A program made the position numbers and the translations under genes. Shown here in pieces: positions 25,798 to 33,493 of a stretch of DNA of 35,584 bases. The DNA is taken from NCBI GenBank assembly GCA_903958395.1, contig CAJBSZ010000066.1, positions 1 through 35,584 of the forward strand, written 5' to 3'. The stretch is from an uncultured bacterium (GTDB lineage Bacteria > Verrucomicrobiota > Kiritimatiellia > CAIKKV01 > CAITUY01). The stretch's first letter is position 1. Every line of letters begins with the position of its first letter. The notes under the pieces were generated by a model. The model saw nothing but the letters and a program-made list of their open reading frames with translations. It searched no databases and was not told where the DNA came from.

Positions 25798-27141
25798 TCA
25801 TTCGCCATCAACCTGTTCCGCATTCTCGATCACAATCGTGTGCCTGACCGGGACAACCTCCGCCACGGCCGACTCACGCAGGGACTCCCAGGCGGCCATC
25901 AGCTTCCCGCTGGTTTCGCCCAGATCATCAAGGCCGCTTGAATCCCCGCTGAGCAGCTTCTTAAGGGAAGGCACTTTCGTCAGCCAGCTTTTGACCAGGA
26001 GCGTCTCGAACTCCTGCTTGAGCGCAACGGCCAGTTGCACTTTGGTAAACGCATCCGTAAAGGGATTGCCCTCGGCGAACTCCGCCGCCAGATTGACGCC
26101 GGCCTCCAGATCGCCCTTCGAAAAGACCTTGGATTTCGCGCCCCAGGTCACCTTCGCCTTATCCCAAGCCACCCCGTCCACCTTCAAAACCAGGCGGTTC
26201 AGCTCCTGGTTGAACGGGATGAACGGCAGCATGGTGGCGGCGCCCAGGGGATCGGCGGATTTGGACGCAACGGAGGGCGGGTAGCGCAATTTATCCGTGA
26301 AGCAATACGGATACCGCACGCTTTCCAGCTCCACCCGTCCACCGGCGGCGGAGAGCACCTTGTGCCCGCTCGTGGCGGTGGCACGGCCGTCTTTCATGGA
26401 TACGCGGATCGTCCCGATCTCACCGGAGACATGCAGGGCCTTGAGAAAGGCATACGCCATAATCAGGTGCCCGTTGGGGGACGGATGAACGCCGTCCATG
26501 CCGCACACCACGTAATCCATCCCGCGCGCCTGCTTGGCCCGCGCCATCGCCTCCATCATCGTCTGATGGAGATTGGCGAACGTGAATCCCGCTTCGACGG
26601 CCAGATTGGAGGACACGGCCGAAAGCTGGTGGAGGGTTTCGTTATACACCTCCGCGTTGGCCGAATGACTGGCGTCACGGGGCCGGAAACACTTCGTATC
26701 CACGGCCCCCGGCCCGCCCACCACCGCAAACGTCCCGTTCTTTTTCAGGGTCCCCATTATTTTCTGCATCGCGACCTGAAACGACCGCTCGAGTTCGGGG
26801 GTAAGACGGCTGTAGCGTCCGTCGTTCATCCCGAAACAGATCGTGGCCACATCCGGCTTGAACCAGGCCATGTCATTGTCCATTCGCTTCTCAAAACCGG
26901 CGGCATTCTCCCCGCTCCATCCGAACTGGAAGACCACGGCCTTCAATTCGGGGCAGCACGCCAGCAGATAGGTCTCGATAAAGTTGCTGTACAACCGCTG
27001 CTCGGTGATCGAGTCGCCGATGATGGCGATACGGCACCCGTCCTTCAACGGCCTCGCGGCGTCAACCGCCCCGGCCAGCGGCACGGCCAAAGCCATGGCC
27101 AGCAATATCGTTCCCGTCCACTTCATCGCGTTCATTCGCAT
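25798..27141 (-). CDS. SGNH/GDSL hydrolase, putative carbohydrate esterase
   Basis: 447 residues from the ATG at 27141, which has AGGAG at proper distance and starts a signal peptide (MRMNAMKWTGTILLAMALAVPLAGAVDA). SGNH blocks: IAIIGDSITE (Ser44), FGWSGENAAGF, ICFGMNDGRY (Asn) and DGVHPSPNGH (Asp and His). A C-terminal all-beta/helical extension of about 200 residues (VSMKDGRATATSGHK onward) is usual for secreted members in polysaccharide loci. Likely activity is deacetylation or cleavage of other sugar esters. It opens the largest operon block, and its end overlaps the sulfatase gene region. Confidence 0.88.
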   Translation of the reverse strand: MRMNAMKWTGTILLAMALAVPLAGAVDAARPLKDGCRIAIIGDSITEQRLYSNFIETYLLACCPELKAVVFQFGWSGENAAGFEKRMDNDMAWFKPDVATICFGMNDGRYSRLTPELERSFQVAMQKIMGTLKKNGTFAVVGGPGAVDTKCFRPRDASHSANAEVYNETLHQLSAVSSNLAVEAGFTFANLHQTMMEAMARAKQARGMDYVVCGMDGVHPSPNGHLIMAYAFLKALHVSGEIGTIRVSMKDGRATATSGHKVLSAAGGRVELESVRYPYCFTDKLRYPPSVASKSADPLGAATMLPFIPFNQELNRLVLKVDGVAWDKAKVTWGAKSKVFSKGDLEAGVNLAAEFAEGNPFTDAFTKVQLAVALKQEFETLLVKSWLTKVPSLKKLLSGDSSGLDDLGETSGKLMAAWESLRESAVAEVVPVRHTIVIENAEQVDGE

Positions 27142-27215
27142 ATACATTTCTCCTGCCAAGGGGCACCACAATCGCTACCGGCCGGGGACTCTACTACGTC
27201 CCGCAGGCGCGCCTT

Positions 27216-27363
27216 TGGAGTGCGGCGGCTTGACGCCGCTTTTCTTAGGCGAGGCTTGACTCGCCGTTCGGCAGCCCGTCCCACCGTCGTCCCGTTCGCG
27301 GGACTATGGCGTGGCAAGCAAGCCGGGCTGCAACACAAAGCGGCGTCAAGCCGCCGCACTCCA
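27216..27363. repeat. 148-bp cloverleaf-like palindromic intergenic element
   Basis: A perfect 27-bp inverted repeat (27216-27242 with 27337-27363; core GGAGTGCGGCGGCTTGACG) encloses 94 bp with further nested stems. GGCGAG/CTCGCC (27248-27253, 27260-27265) closes a 6-nt loop. GCAGCCCG/CGGGCTGC (27271-27278, 27324-27331) forms a second stem. Inside it, GTCCCG-TTCG-CGGGAC (27289-27304) is a hairpin with a UUCG-type tetraloop. The whole can fold as a branched structure on either strand. It lies between the GH95-like gene and the SGNH gene. No ORF, transposase or target duplication is evident. It may be a MITE-like repeat, an attenuator or a processing site. Confidence 0.8.
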
Positions 27364-27410
27364 CAAATCCCCCGCCAATCCGGCGTCGCAAGCTCCGCCC
27401 TCCAACACAG

Positions 27411-29843
27411 TTAAAATTGAATTTGCTCCGCCTTTCCGGCCTTCAGTTCGCACGTCTTTTTCCCGCCATCGGGGTGGATGACCGTAACGGTCTGGTCCTT
27501 GTCGGAAACCAGAACCGCCTTGGCGCCCTTCTCGTCCCAGGTCAGCTCCTTGAGCGTGATCGCCCCGCGCAGGCGCAGCCCCTTGATGGAGCCGCTCTTC
27601 CACTGCGGCGGGCGGGCGGGGAAGAAGCGGATCATCCCGGGATCGGAATAGACCAGTGTCGAGGCGCACAGGAAAGGCAGCCCGCCGGAGATGTCCATGT
27701 TGAAGTAAAGGCCCGGGCAATGAAAGGAGCCCATGCCATGGGTCCAGTAGCGTTTGGCGAGCTCGTTGATCGCCCGCTGCGCCAGTTCCGCATCGCCGAC
27801 ATGCGCCGCCGCCAGGCCGAGCTGCACAATCCCGAAGGCCATTTGACCGGACTTCTCGTGGAATTTCAGTCGCTCCGTTCCGGTGTGGCTGACCGCCTTG
27901 ACCAGCGCCGGATTCCCGACAATCTCCTGCGGCATGTCATAGTAGAGCGGGTAAAAGTGCGACAAGTGCCGGTGCTCGTTATAGTCCTTAAACCCCGGCC
28001 AGAGCCATTCGCGGAACGAGCCGTCATCGCCCACCTCGTAGGCCGGCATCCTGGCGATCAGGTCCGCCCACTTCTTTTGCAGATCCTCGTCGCGCCCCAA
28101 CTCCTTGGCGGCGGCGATCGCATTGCGCAGCAGTTGTTTGGCCGCGCCGATTTCCATGGTCGCATTGATGGTCGTTTTTACGGACAACTGATTGGCCGGA
28201 GCGGTTTCGGGGGAATAGGAGGGCACGAAGACCAACTTGCCGTTTTTGTCGGTGATGGTCAGGAAGTCCTCGTAGAAGTGGGCGGCCTCTTTCATGAGTG
28301 GATAAGCGCGTTCCTCCAGGAACGTTCGGTCGCCAGTGCGCTGCCAGTGATCGAAGTAGTAATAACAGGTCCAGGCCGCGCCGGCTTGCCAGAAATAGAA
28401 GGGGTAAGCGGGAGAAACCCCCACATAACGCGCCGAGGTGGTCACTGCCGCTGAGACGAGAAACCCGCGCATCCCGTAGACTTCCTCCATGTTTTTGCGA
28501 AACCCGGGGAGCAGTCGTTCGTTGAAACGGAAATAGGGCTCCATCAGCTCGGGCGTGTTGCCCATGGAATTAAACGAGACCGCGATGGGCAGGTTGCCGT
28601 CGAGCGTCATCGAACTGCCCCAGGTTCCGAACCAAACCCCGCTCCAGAGCCCCTGGAGATTGGGAGGATTATAACCGGTGCTGGAGATGATATTATACCG
28701 CCCCGCCTCGAAAGCCCGTTCGAGTTGAGCCAGGGGGTTTTCCATCTTCAGCGAATCTTTGATCAGATCCTCGGAGGCTTTCGCTCGATCCGCGCCCGGC
28801 GCGTTGAGCGAGAAACTCACCCGGCTCATCAGTTCGCCATGGACTTTGGCATGACGGGCCAGCAACTGGTCGTAGTCGGGGGGGAGCGCATCCAGTTCCT
28901 TCCGGATCTCCTCCAAATTGGAGTCTTGTTTTTCGCTCGTCAGCAAAGGCCGGATCTTGATCAGCAGCAACACCTCGTTGAAATCGGTGAACTTGCGGCC
29001 CTCATAGGTCCGTCCGGGATAACCGCCTCTGTAGACGAATTTGCCCAGCGCCTCATACCCGCGGACGGGATTTACGGTGTTGGGCGTGGCAAACAGGGTG
29101 CGGAAGGTGATGTATAATCCCGTGTCCAAAACCCCCGGCTCGTAAAGTTTCACCCGCTTGAGCACCTCCTGGAGACTCCGGAATTTTTCCGGCATCGGCA
29201 CCCCGGCGAACTGGATCTCCGCGTACTGCTTGCCGGTTCCCGAAAGACGCACCACGATTACATCATCGGCCCGCGAGACAAACGTGCTGCGACGGAACGT
29301 GCCTTCCTTCGTCGCAAAGGTTACATGCGCCTCGCCGGTCACGAAGTCCACCGAACGCTGATAACGGCTGACGTCGGCCTCGGGCTGCTTGATCCGCAGG
29401 GTGCAGGCGCCGATGAACGGTTCACTCAAATTCGGATGATAGCCGTACTTGGCTAGCCGCTCCTTGTGCATCACTTCGCTGACCAGGCCGGCTTCCTTGA
29501 AGTTCCCCGCCAGGCATTGCTCACGGACCTTGGCCAGGTGGCTGACCATATCCAGAGGGTTGTCACTCTTTTCAGTGGGAAGGTAGAGAGCGGCATGGCT
29601 TAAATAAAGGGTCTCCTGGCAGGGATTGCCCTCCACGAGAACCCCCTGGGTTCCGTTGCCGGACACCAGTGAGTGTTCCCAGCTCGGCGCGGGCTTGCGG
29701 CTGACAAACCCCCGCGCCGGCGCGGCGAACCATGACTCCTTATCGGGGGCTATCGCCGCGTTCGTTTGCCCGCGGCTCTCGCTATTGAATGTCGCGCCTA
29801 TCGCGGCGGTCACTATCAGGCTGATGATCCTTCGTGTGTTCAT
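27411..29843 (-). CDS. GH95-like secreted glycosidase (copy 2 of a paralogous pair)
   Basis: 810 residues with a signal peptide (MNTRRIISLIVTAAIGATFNSESRGQ); the ribosome-binding site is weak. It is collinear with the protein at 14137-16560: FVSRKPAPSWEHSLVSGNG, NPPNLQGLWSGVW, LTLDGNLPIAVSF, VPSYSPET and HRHLSHFYPLYYDMPQEI. The last 61 residues differ at only 6 positions from copy 1, whereas the N-terminal parts differ much more. The catalytic Asp-x-Asn and SPE positions are kept. Function as for copy 1: an exo-acting GH95-clan enzyme with specificity unknown. It is separated from the downstream operon by 270 bp that include the cloverleaf-like element. Confidence 0.8.
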   Translation of the reverse strand: MNTRRIISLIVTAAIGATFNSESRGQTNAAIAPDKESWFAAPARGFVSRKPAPSWEHSLVSGNGTQGVLVEGNPCQETLYLSHAALYLPTEKSDNPLDMVSHLAKVREQCLAGNFKEAGLVSEVMHKERLAKYGYHPNLSEPFIGACTLRIKQPEADVSRYQRSVDFVTGEAHVTFATKEGTFRRSTFVSRADDVIVVRLSGTGKQYAEIQFAGVPMPEKFRSLQEVLKRVKLYEPGVLDTGLYITFRTLFATPNTVNPVRGYEALGKFVYRGGYPGRTYEGRKFTDFNEVLLLIKIRPLLTSEKQDSNLEEIRKELDALPPDYDQLLARHAKVHGELMSRVSFSLNAPGADRAKASEDLIKDSLKMENPLAQLERAFEAGRYNIISSTGYNPPNLQGLWSGVWFGTWGSSMTLDGNLPIAVSFNSMGNTPELMEPYFRFNERLLPGFRKNMEEVYGMRGFLVSAAVTTSARYVGVSPAYPFYFWQAGAAWTCYYYFDHWQRTGDRTFLEERAYPLMKEAAHFYEDFLTITDKNGKLVFVPSYSPETAPANQLSVKTTINATMEIGAAKQLLRNAIAAAKELGRDEDLQKKWADLIARMPAYEVGDDGSFREWLWPGFKDYNEHRHLSHFYPLYYDMPQEIVGNPALVKAVSHTGTERLKFHEKSGQMAFGIVQLGLAAAHVGDAELAQRAINELAKRYWTHGMGSFHCPGLYFNMDISGGLPFLCASTLVYSDPGMIRFFPARPPQWKSGSIKGLRLRGAITLKELTWDEKGAKAVLVSDKDQTVTVIHPDGGKKTCELKAGKAEQIQF

Positions 29844-30012
29844 ATGTTCTGGTCAATATCCTTTCGTTGACGTCGTCTCCGGGCAGGACCGAGGCAGCGG
29901 AAGTCTCCACCGCGCGAAGATGCTTTCGATATGATATCCGTATCCGCACTTTTTGGACAAACATCGCGAAGTTTGGCCGCGCATCGCTTTGGCCTGACGC
30001 CGCACACCCGGA

Positions 30013-31491
30013 TCAGGGCGCCTTTGCAAGCCACAACCGAAGCGTCGGCGGCTGGGCCCCGGAATGGCGCCGGCCCGCAAATGCATGCACCAGGTCGCCG
30101 GCCGGTTTCGCCGCCGTTTCACGGATGATGACCAGTGATACCCGGCCGTTGGTGTCGCTATTCAGGAAGTTGACCAGCTTTTCCCCGTTCAGCTCCATCA
30201 AGCCCTGCTGGATTCCCTTGGGGACGGTGAACGACCCCAGCAAGACCGAAGAGGAAGGATAGAGACTGTTGCTCTTCAGGGCGTTTGCAGGGGCATTCGC
30301 CCAGGTAATCGTCGTCCCCGTCCACGAATCAAGTTTCTCGTCGGTCACCCCATAAACCTTGAAGACACAATCCGGCAGACCGGCTCCAGTTCCAATCCCG
30401 CTCGGCTCCAACATGAGCTGCAACACGGCATTCTCGATCCGGGTATGGGCGGTCTTGGCGAGATCGAAGGCAAGATAAGCCTTCCGGAAGTAACCGCCAT
30501 GCTTCACGAGAAGCAACGTGTCGGACTTGTATGGATTCTCCGTCTGGGCAACATACGCGTCGTCCCCGGTACCGTCCGCCGTGGAAATGCGCAGGCTGTT
30601 GTCGGCCACCGGTTCCACGCCGGACTTGACCGTCCGCCTCATTTCCCCGTCGGCGGACGATTCGAGCCGGAAATCCCGTTCGTTCTCGATGATGGCCGAT
30701 TGCCCGCCTTTGACCGGATGGCGTTGCGGGGATTGGTTCGGCTGGGCCTCGACCAACCCCTTGATGACCCGCACTTGGGTATCCCCCTTGGGGTTTACCG
30801 CCAGGACGAATTCCGTGCCTAGGTCGAACACCCTGGCCTTGGGCGTCTCAATTTCAAAGTTGATGGCCAGCTTGGGCACCTCGGCGACAACCAGGCCGGA
30901 GTGCAACTTGCATTTCATGGGAGAGACCAGCTCTAGATCGGCTGGACCTTCCATGACGACCTTGGCCCCCGACTTAAAAATCAGTGTCGCCAATCCGCTA
31001 GAAAGCCGGAGCCGGCCTGGCGACAGGACGGTTCCCTGATCCGTCGGCAGACTGCCTCCGGCCCACTGGCAGTGGACGGTTTCGCTCATCACAGCGACCG
31101 GGTTGACGTCCGGTACGGCCTCCGGCGCCTGTTGGCGCGACAGGAGGTATCCGACGCCAAACCCTGCGACCAGCAAGGCCGCGATGCGGAGAAAAAGTCC
31201 ATACCCACTTCCGAAAACCGATTTTGGCGGCGCGACAGGTCTCGACCCCGGCTCCACAGCGCCATCGCCCACGAGCGCACTCAGGTCGTGACCGAAGGTG
31301 CAAGGCGATGCGACCTCGGGGTTTATGGCCAGACAGGCATGTTGGTGGCTGGTATTGACAAAGAGCCGCATCAACTCCGGGTCGGATTTTACCAGCTCCT
31401 CAAGACGCAGGGCATCGTCTTCGCCAAGTTTACCCTCGGCGTACTTTTCCCAAAGCATCAAGAGTTCATCCATCTGTTGTTTGGTTGTCAT
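30013..31491 (-). CDS. FecR-like membrane regulator with C-terminal DNRLRE domain
   Basis: 492 residues from 31491 (GGAGG six bases upstream), overlapping the end of the sigma gene by 26 bp, so co-translated with it. Order of parts: an N-terminal cytoplasmic helical region (LLMLWEKYAEGKLGEDDALRLEELV), one transmembrane helix (about 97-118, LFLRIAALLVAGFGVGYLL), a FecR domain (about 140-260: LIFKSGAKVVMEGPADLELV, ARVFDLGTEFVLAV, VRVIKGLVEA) and a DNRLRE/CBM96-like beta domain (about 300-490: KAYLAFDL, VFKVYGVTD, TWANAPAN, VSLVIIRET). In PVC bacteria such proteins pair with ECF sigma factors. It probably senses an extracytoplasmic ligand, perhaps a glycan, and controls the sigma factor. Whether it inhibits or activates is not visible. 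Confidence 0.85.
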   Translation of the reverse strand: MTTKQQMDELLMLWEKYAEGKLGEDDALRLEELVKSDPELMRLFVNTSHQHACLAINPEVASPCTFGHDLSALVGDGAVEPGSRPVAPPKSVFGSGYGLFLRIAALLVAGFGVGYLLSRQQAPEAVPDVNPVAVMSETVHCQWAGGSLPTDQGTVLSPGRLRLSSGLATLIFKSGAKVVMEGPADLELVSPMKCKLHSGLVVAEVPKLAINFEIETPKARVFDLGTEFVLAVNPKGDTQVRVIKGLVEAQPNQSPQRHPVKGGQSAIIENERDFRLESSADGEMRRTVKSGVEPVADNSLRISTADGTGDDAYVAQTENPYKSDTLLLVKHGGYFRKAYLAFDLAKTAHTRIENAVLQLMLEPSGIGTGAGLPDCVFKVYGVTDEKLDSWTGTTITWANAPANALKSNSLYPSSSVLLGSFTVPKGIQQGLMELNGEKLVNFLNSDTNGRVSLVIIRETAAKPAGDLVHAFAGRRHSGAQPPTLRLWLAKAP

Positions 31492-32026
31492 GGAGCACCT
31501 CCTCACGGGTCACACAGTCGTGCAGCGACTGGCGGATCCGGCTCAAATGCCGGTACACTGCCGCCACAGTCCGACTCAATATTTCAGCCATTTTCTCTAT
31601 GTCCAAGCGCTGGGTGTAGCGCAAAATGAGCATTTCGCGCTCCCTGCCGGAAAGTTTCTTGATGCAGGAGCCAAGCCTGGCATGCCGTTTTTCAAGTTCC
31701 TCCTGCCGTTTCTCAACATCATCCGCTACCGCCTGGATAAACTCGTCTCCCAACAGCATCGGTTGCCGCATCGTTTTCTTGCGATGCGAGAGCACCGTGT
31801 AAAAGGCGATTTTCTTGGCCCACGCAACAAAACTGGTCCCGGGTGTGAACTTATCGAAGTTCTTCCACATGAAAAGCTTAACATCCTGAATGACGTCCTC
31901 GGCCTCCGTCAGGTTTGGACAGAGGGATATGACATAAATTCCGAGGCTGCGATCATGCTTCGCCAGAAGACTTACGAACAGTTCAACCTTTTCGTTTTCG
32001 GTCACGACCTTATCCTTGCTTGCCAT
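31466..32026 (-). CDS. ECF sigma factor (Rhodopirellula/Verrucomicrobium-type)
   Basis: 186 residues from the ATG at 32026, which has AGGA five bases upstream; a longer frame to 32140 adds no conserved sequence. Sigma-70 region 2 is at about 15-85 (LLAKHDRSLGIYVISLCPNLTEAE, then EDVIQDVKLFMWKNFDKF) and region 4 at about 123-172 (IKKLSGREREMLILRYTQR, AEILSRTVAAVYRHLSRIR), a helix-turn-helix. The wording of region 2 fits the PVC-specific ECF family. It is directly coupled to the FecR-like gene, which is the expected cell-surface signalling arrangement. Its targets may include the leftward operons downstream, but no promoter match was established. Confidence 0.9.
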   Translation of the reverse strand: MASKDKVVTENEKVELFVSLLAKHDRSLGIYVISLCPNLTEAEDVIQDVKLFMWKNFDKFTPGTSFVAWAKKIAFYTVLSHRKKTMRQPMLLGDEFIQAVADDVEKRQEELEKRHARLGSCIKKLSGREREMLILRYTQRLDIEKMAEILSRTVAAVYRHLSRIRQSLHDCVTREEVLHDNQTTDG

Positions 32027-32154
32027 GCCATTCCTACACGGGAACATTACCTGCCATATACTTACTGCGTTCCCTGTATAATACAATGCCAGAAAGGGCT
32101 TATATTGGACATTTCGGCCTGTTGAAGGGACAGACCCCACGCCTGGCCCGAATC

Positions 32155-32215
32155 GATTAAGCGGGTCGGATTAAGTGTAACCGACTAAGGGTGGGGATTA
32201 AGTGTGTCGATTAAG
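32155..32215. repeat. Five GAYTAAG heptamers at 13-14 bp spacing
   Basis: GATTAAG or GACTAAG starts at 32155, 32169, 32183, 32196 and 32209, a regular array with steps of 14, 14, 13 and 13 bp. It sits in the 245-bp gap between the URO-D-like gene and the sigma factor start, upstream of the latter on its coding strand. Nearby GGGACAGACCCC (32127-32138) resembles ends of REP/IS200-type elements as I recall them. It could be binding sites for a regulator or a decayed repeat; nothing else coding is seen in the gap. Confidence 0.7.
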
Positions 32216-32271
32216 GGCAGGAACAGTGCCGGGCGAACACAAACTCGACGGGCAACCTCTACGTCACCAAA

Positions 32272-33396
32272 TTAGACATGGCACAACTCGTGGATCCGCT
32301 CATAGGTCTCATCCTGCTCCTGCGGGGTTTGACAATACGTGACCACGATCAACTTCATGCCAGGCGCCCACAACCGGCGGACGATCCCGACCACGCGGTC
32401 AGGCTCCCCCACGATTCGGGCATTCAACACAATTCCCGTCCCGGCCAGCGCCGCCGGGAAGGGTTCAACCGGATTGGGGTTCGGATCCGTGGCGTCGCCA
32501 AAGGCCGCATCCACCGTCCGCACTCCCGGCAACTTCGTGATGACCGGCAGTTTATCCGACCAGTTCCCGCAGGAATGGAACACCGGGCCGCCAAACGGCG
32601 CCCCGGAGGCGCACAGGGACGGGGCCGCCAGTTCGCCGTACATCTCATTCGACATCATCAGGAGGTTGTCGTCACTCTGCCCCAGCCCGGAAAACACCGG
32701 GCTGGAGGCAAACCCGTGTCCGGGCCACACCAACCGGTCTCCAATCAGCTCCTGCTGCTTGCGGACAAACTCCACCTGCAACTCTGCCAGCCGCCCGAGA
32801 AACGCGCGCACCGCATCCGGATCATCAATACAATCGAGGAGGAAACTGCTGGTATCCACCAGCATGCACGCCGCGTTGAGCGGCGATTGCGTATCCGCCA
32901 GCGACATCGGCAGGCGACCGCCGGTCTGCTCCATGAAATACCGGATCATCGCCAGGGTATGCCGCCCGATGGCCGTCTCCGCAACCGGTTTGACCGGAGC
33001 CGCCAGGGCCTCCTGAACCGACTGGAAGGGATGACTCACCGCCGGAGCCTGGCCTTCCAACCACTCATAATCCACACCATAGGCGCTCGCCAGCGTCCCG
33101 ATGCCATACCAGGGCTCCAGGAAATTAGGGACGTCCGCCTCGAACTCCATGCTTTTCGCCAGCGCCCCCAGCTGCCAGCGGAGGGACTCGTCCATGCGCC
33201 GGCATCCCGAGGAGAAACACTGCTGGACCCGCATGCGCCGGTAGACCAGCACCCCCGACGGCGCATCCTTGAATCGGCGACACCGTTCATGCCGGGCCGC
33301 CTCATAGTCCGCATAGGCCTCATAGGGGAATTGCCCCGGCTCCATGGGCTCCACCACCGTCGCCTGCGAATCCGCCTTCTTGTAATCAAAGCTCAT
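32272..33396 (-). CDS. URO-D-like protein with intact H-x-C...C zinc motif (putative methyltransferase)
   Basis: 374 residues from the ATG at 33396; no start has a good ribosome-binding site, and ATGs at 33420 and 33441 are alternatives. The URO-D/MtaA-type barrel is recognisable: VPNFLEPWYGIGTLASAYG, QSPLNAACMLVDTSSFLLD, SNEMYGELAAPSLC and GPVFHSCGNWSDKLP. His274-Ser-Cys276 plus Cys355 (VVTYCQTP) match the zinc-ligand pattern of corrinoid-dependent methyltransferases, unlike the URO-D-like protein at 8944. No corrinoid-binding protein is encoded nearby. It is divergent from a XylR-type regulator, which probably controls it. A role in moving methyl groups from O-methylated sugars or methyl esters is an attractive but untested inference. 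Confidence 0.8.
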   Translation of the reverse strand: MSFDYKKADSQATVVEPMEPGQFPYEAYADYEAARHERCRRFKDAPSGVLVYRRMRVQQCFSSGCRRMDESLRWQLGALAKSMEFEADVPNFLEPWYGIGTLASAYGVDYEWLEGQAPAVSHPFQSVQEALAAPVKPVAETAIGRHTLAMIRYFMEQTGGRLPMSLADTQSPLNAACMLVDTSSFLLDCIDDPDAVRAFLGRLAELQVEFVRKQQELIGDRLVWPGHGFASSPVFSGLGQSDDNLLMMSNEMYGELAAPSLCASGAPFGGPVFHSCGNWSDKLPVITKLPGVRTVDAAFGDATDPNPNPVEPFPAALAGTGIVLNARIVGEPDRVVGIVRRLWAPGMKLIVVTYCQTPQEQDETYERIHELCHV

Positions 33397-33436
33397 AATG
33401 TTTTCAATATACAGGCACATCGCCACAATATCTTCA

Positions 33437-33465
33437 TGCATATTTTTACATTTATAGTGCATATT
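33437..33465. promoter_or_regulatory. Candidate AraC-type operator: two TGCATATT direct repeats
   Basis: TGCATATT occurs at 33437-33444 and again at 33458-33465 in the same orientation, 21 bp apart, which is two helical turns. The 97-bp AT-rich gap lies between the divergent URO-D-like and XylR-type genes. Tandem direct half-sites on one face of the helix are the usual binding mode of AraC-family DNA-binding domains. No direct evidence of binding; inference from spacing and context. Confidence 0.45.
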
Positions 33466-33493
33466 CCAGAAATGCCCGTTATTGTAGGCAGCT

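Noticed and set aside
27216-27363. tRNA or other known RNA gene
   Set aside because: The branched fold recalls a cloverleaf, but the stem lengths do not fit tRNA and no T-loop or CCA-end pattern is present.
32155-32215. Possible CRISPR array
   Set aside because: Repeats are only 7 bp with 6-7 bp between them, there are no longer repeat units, and no cas genes are nearby.
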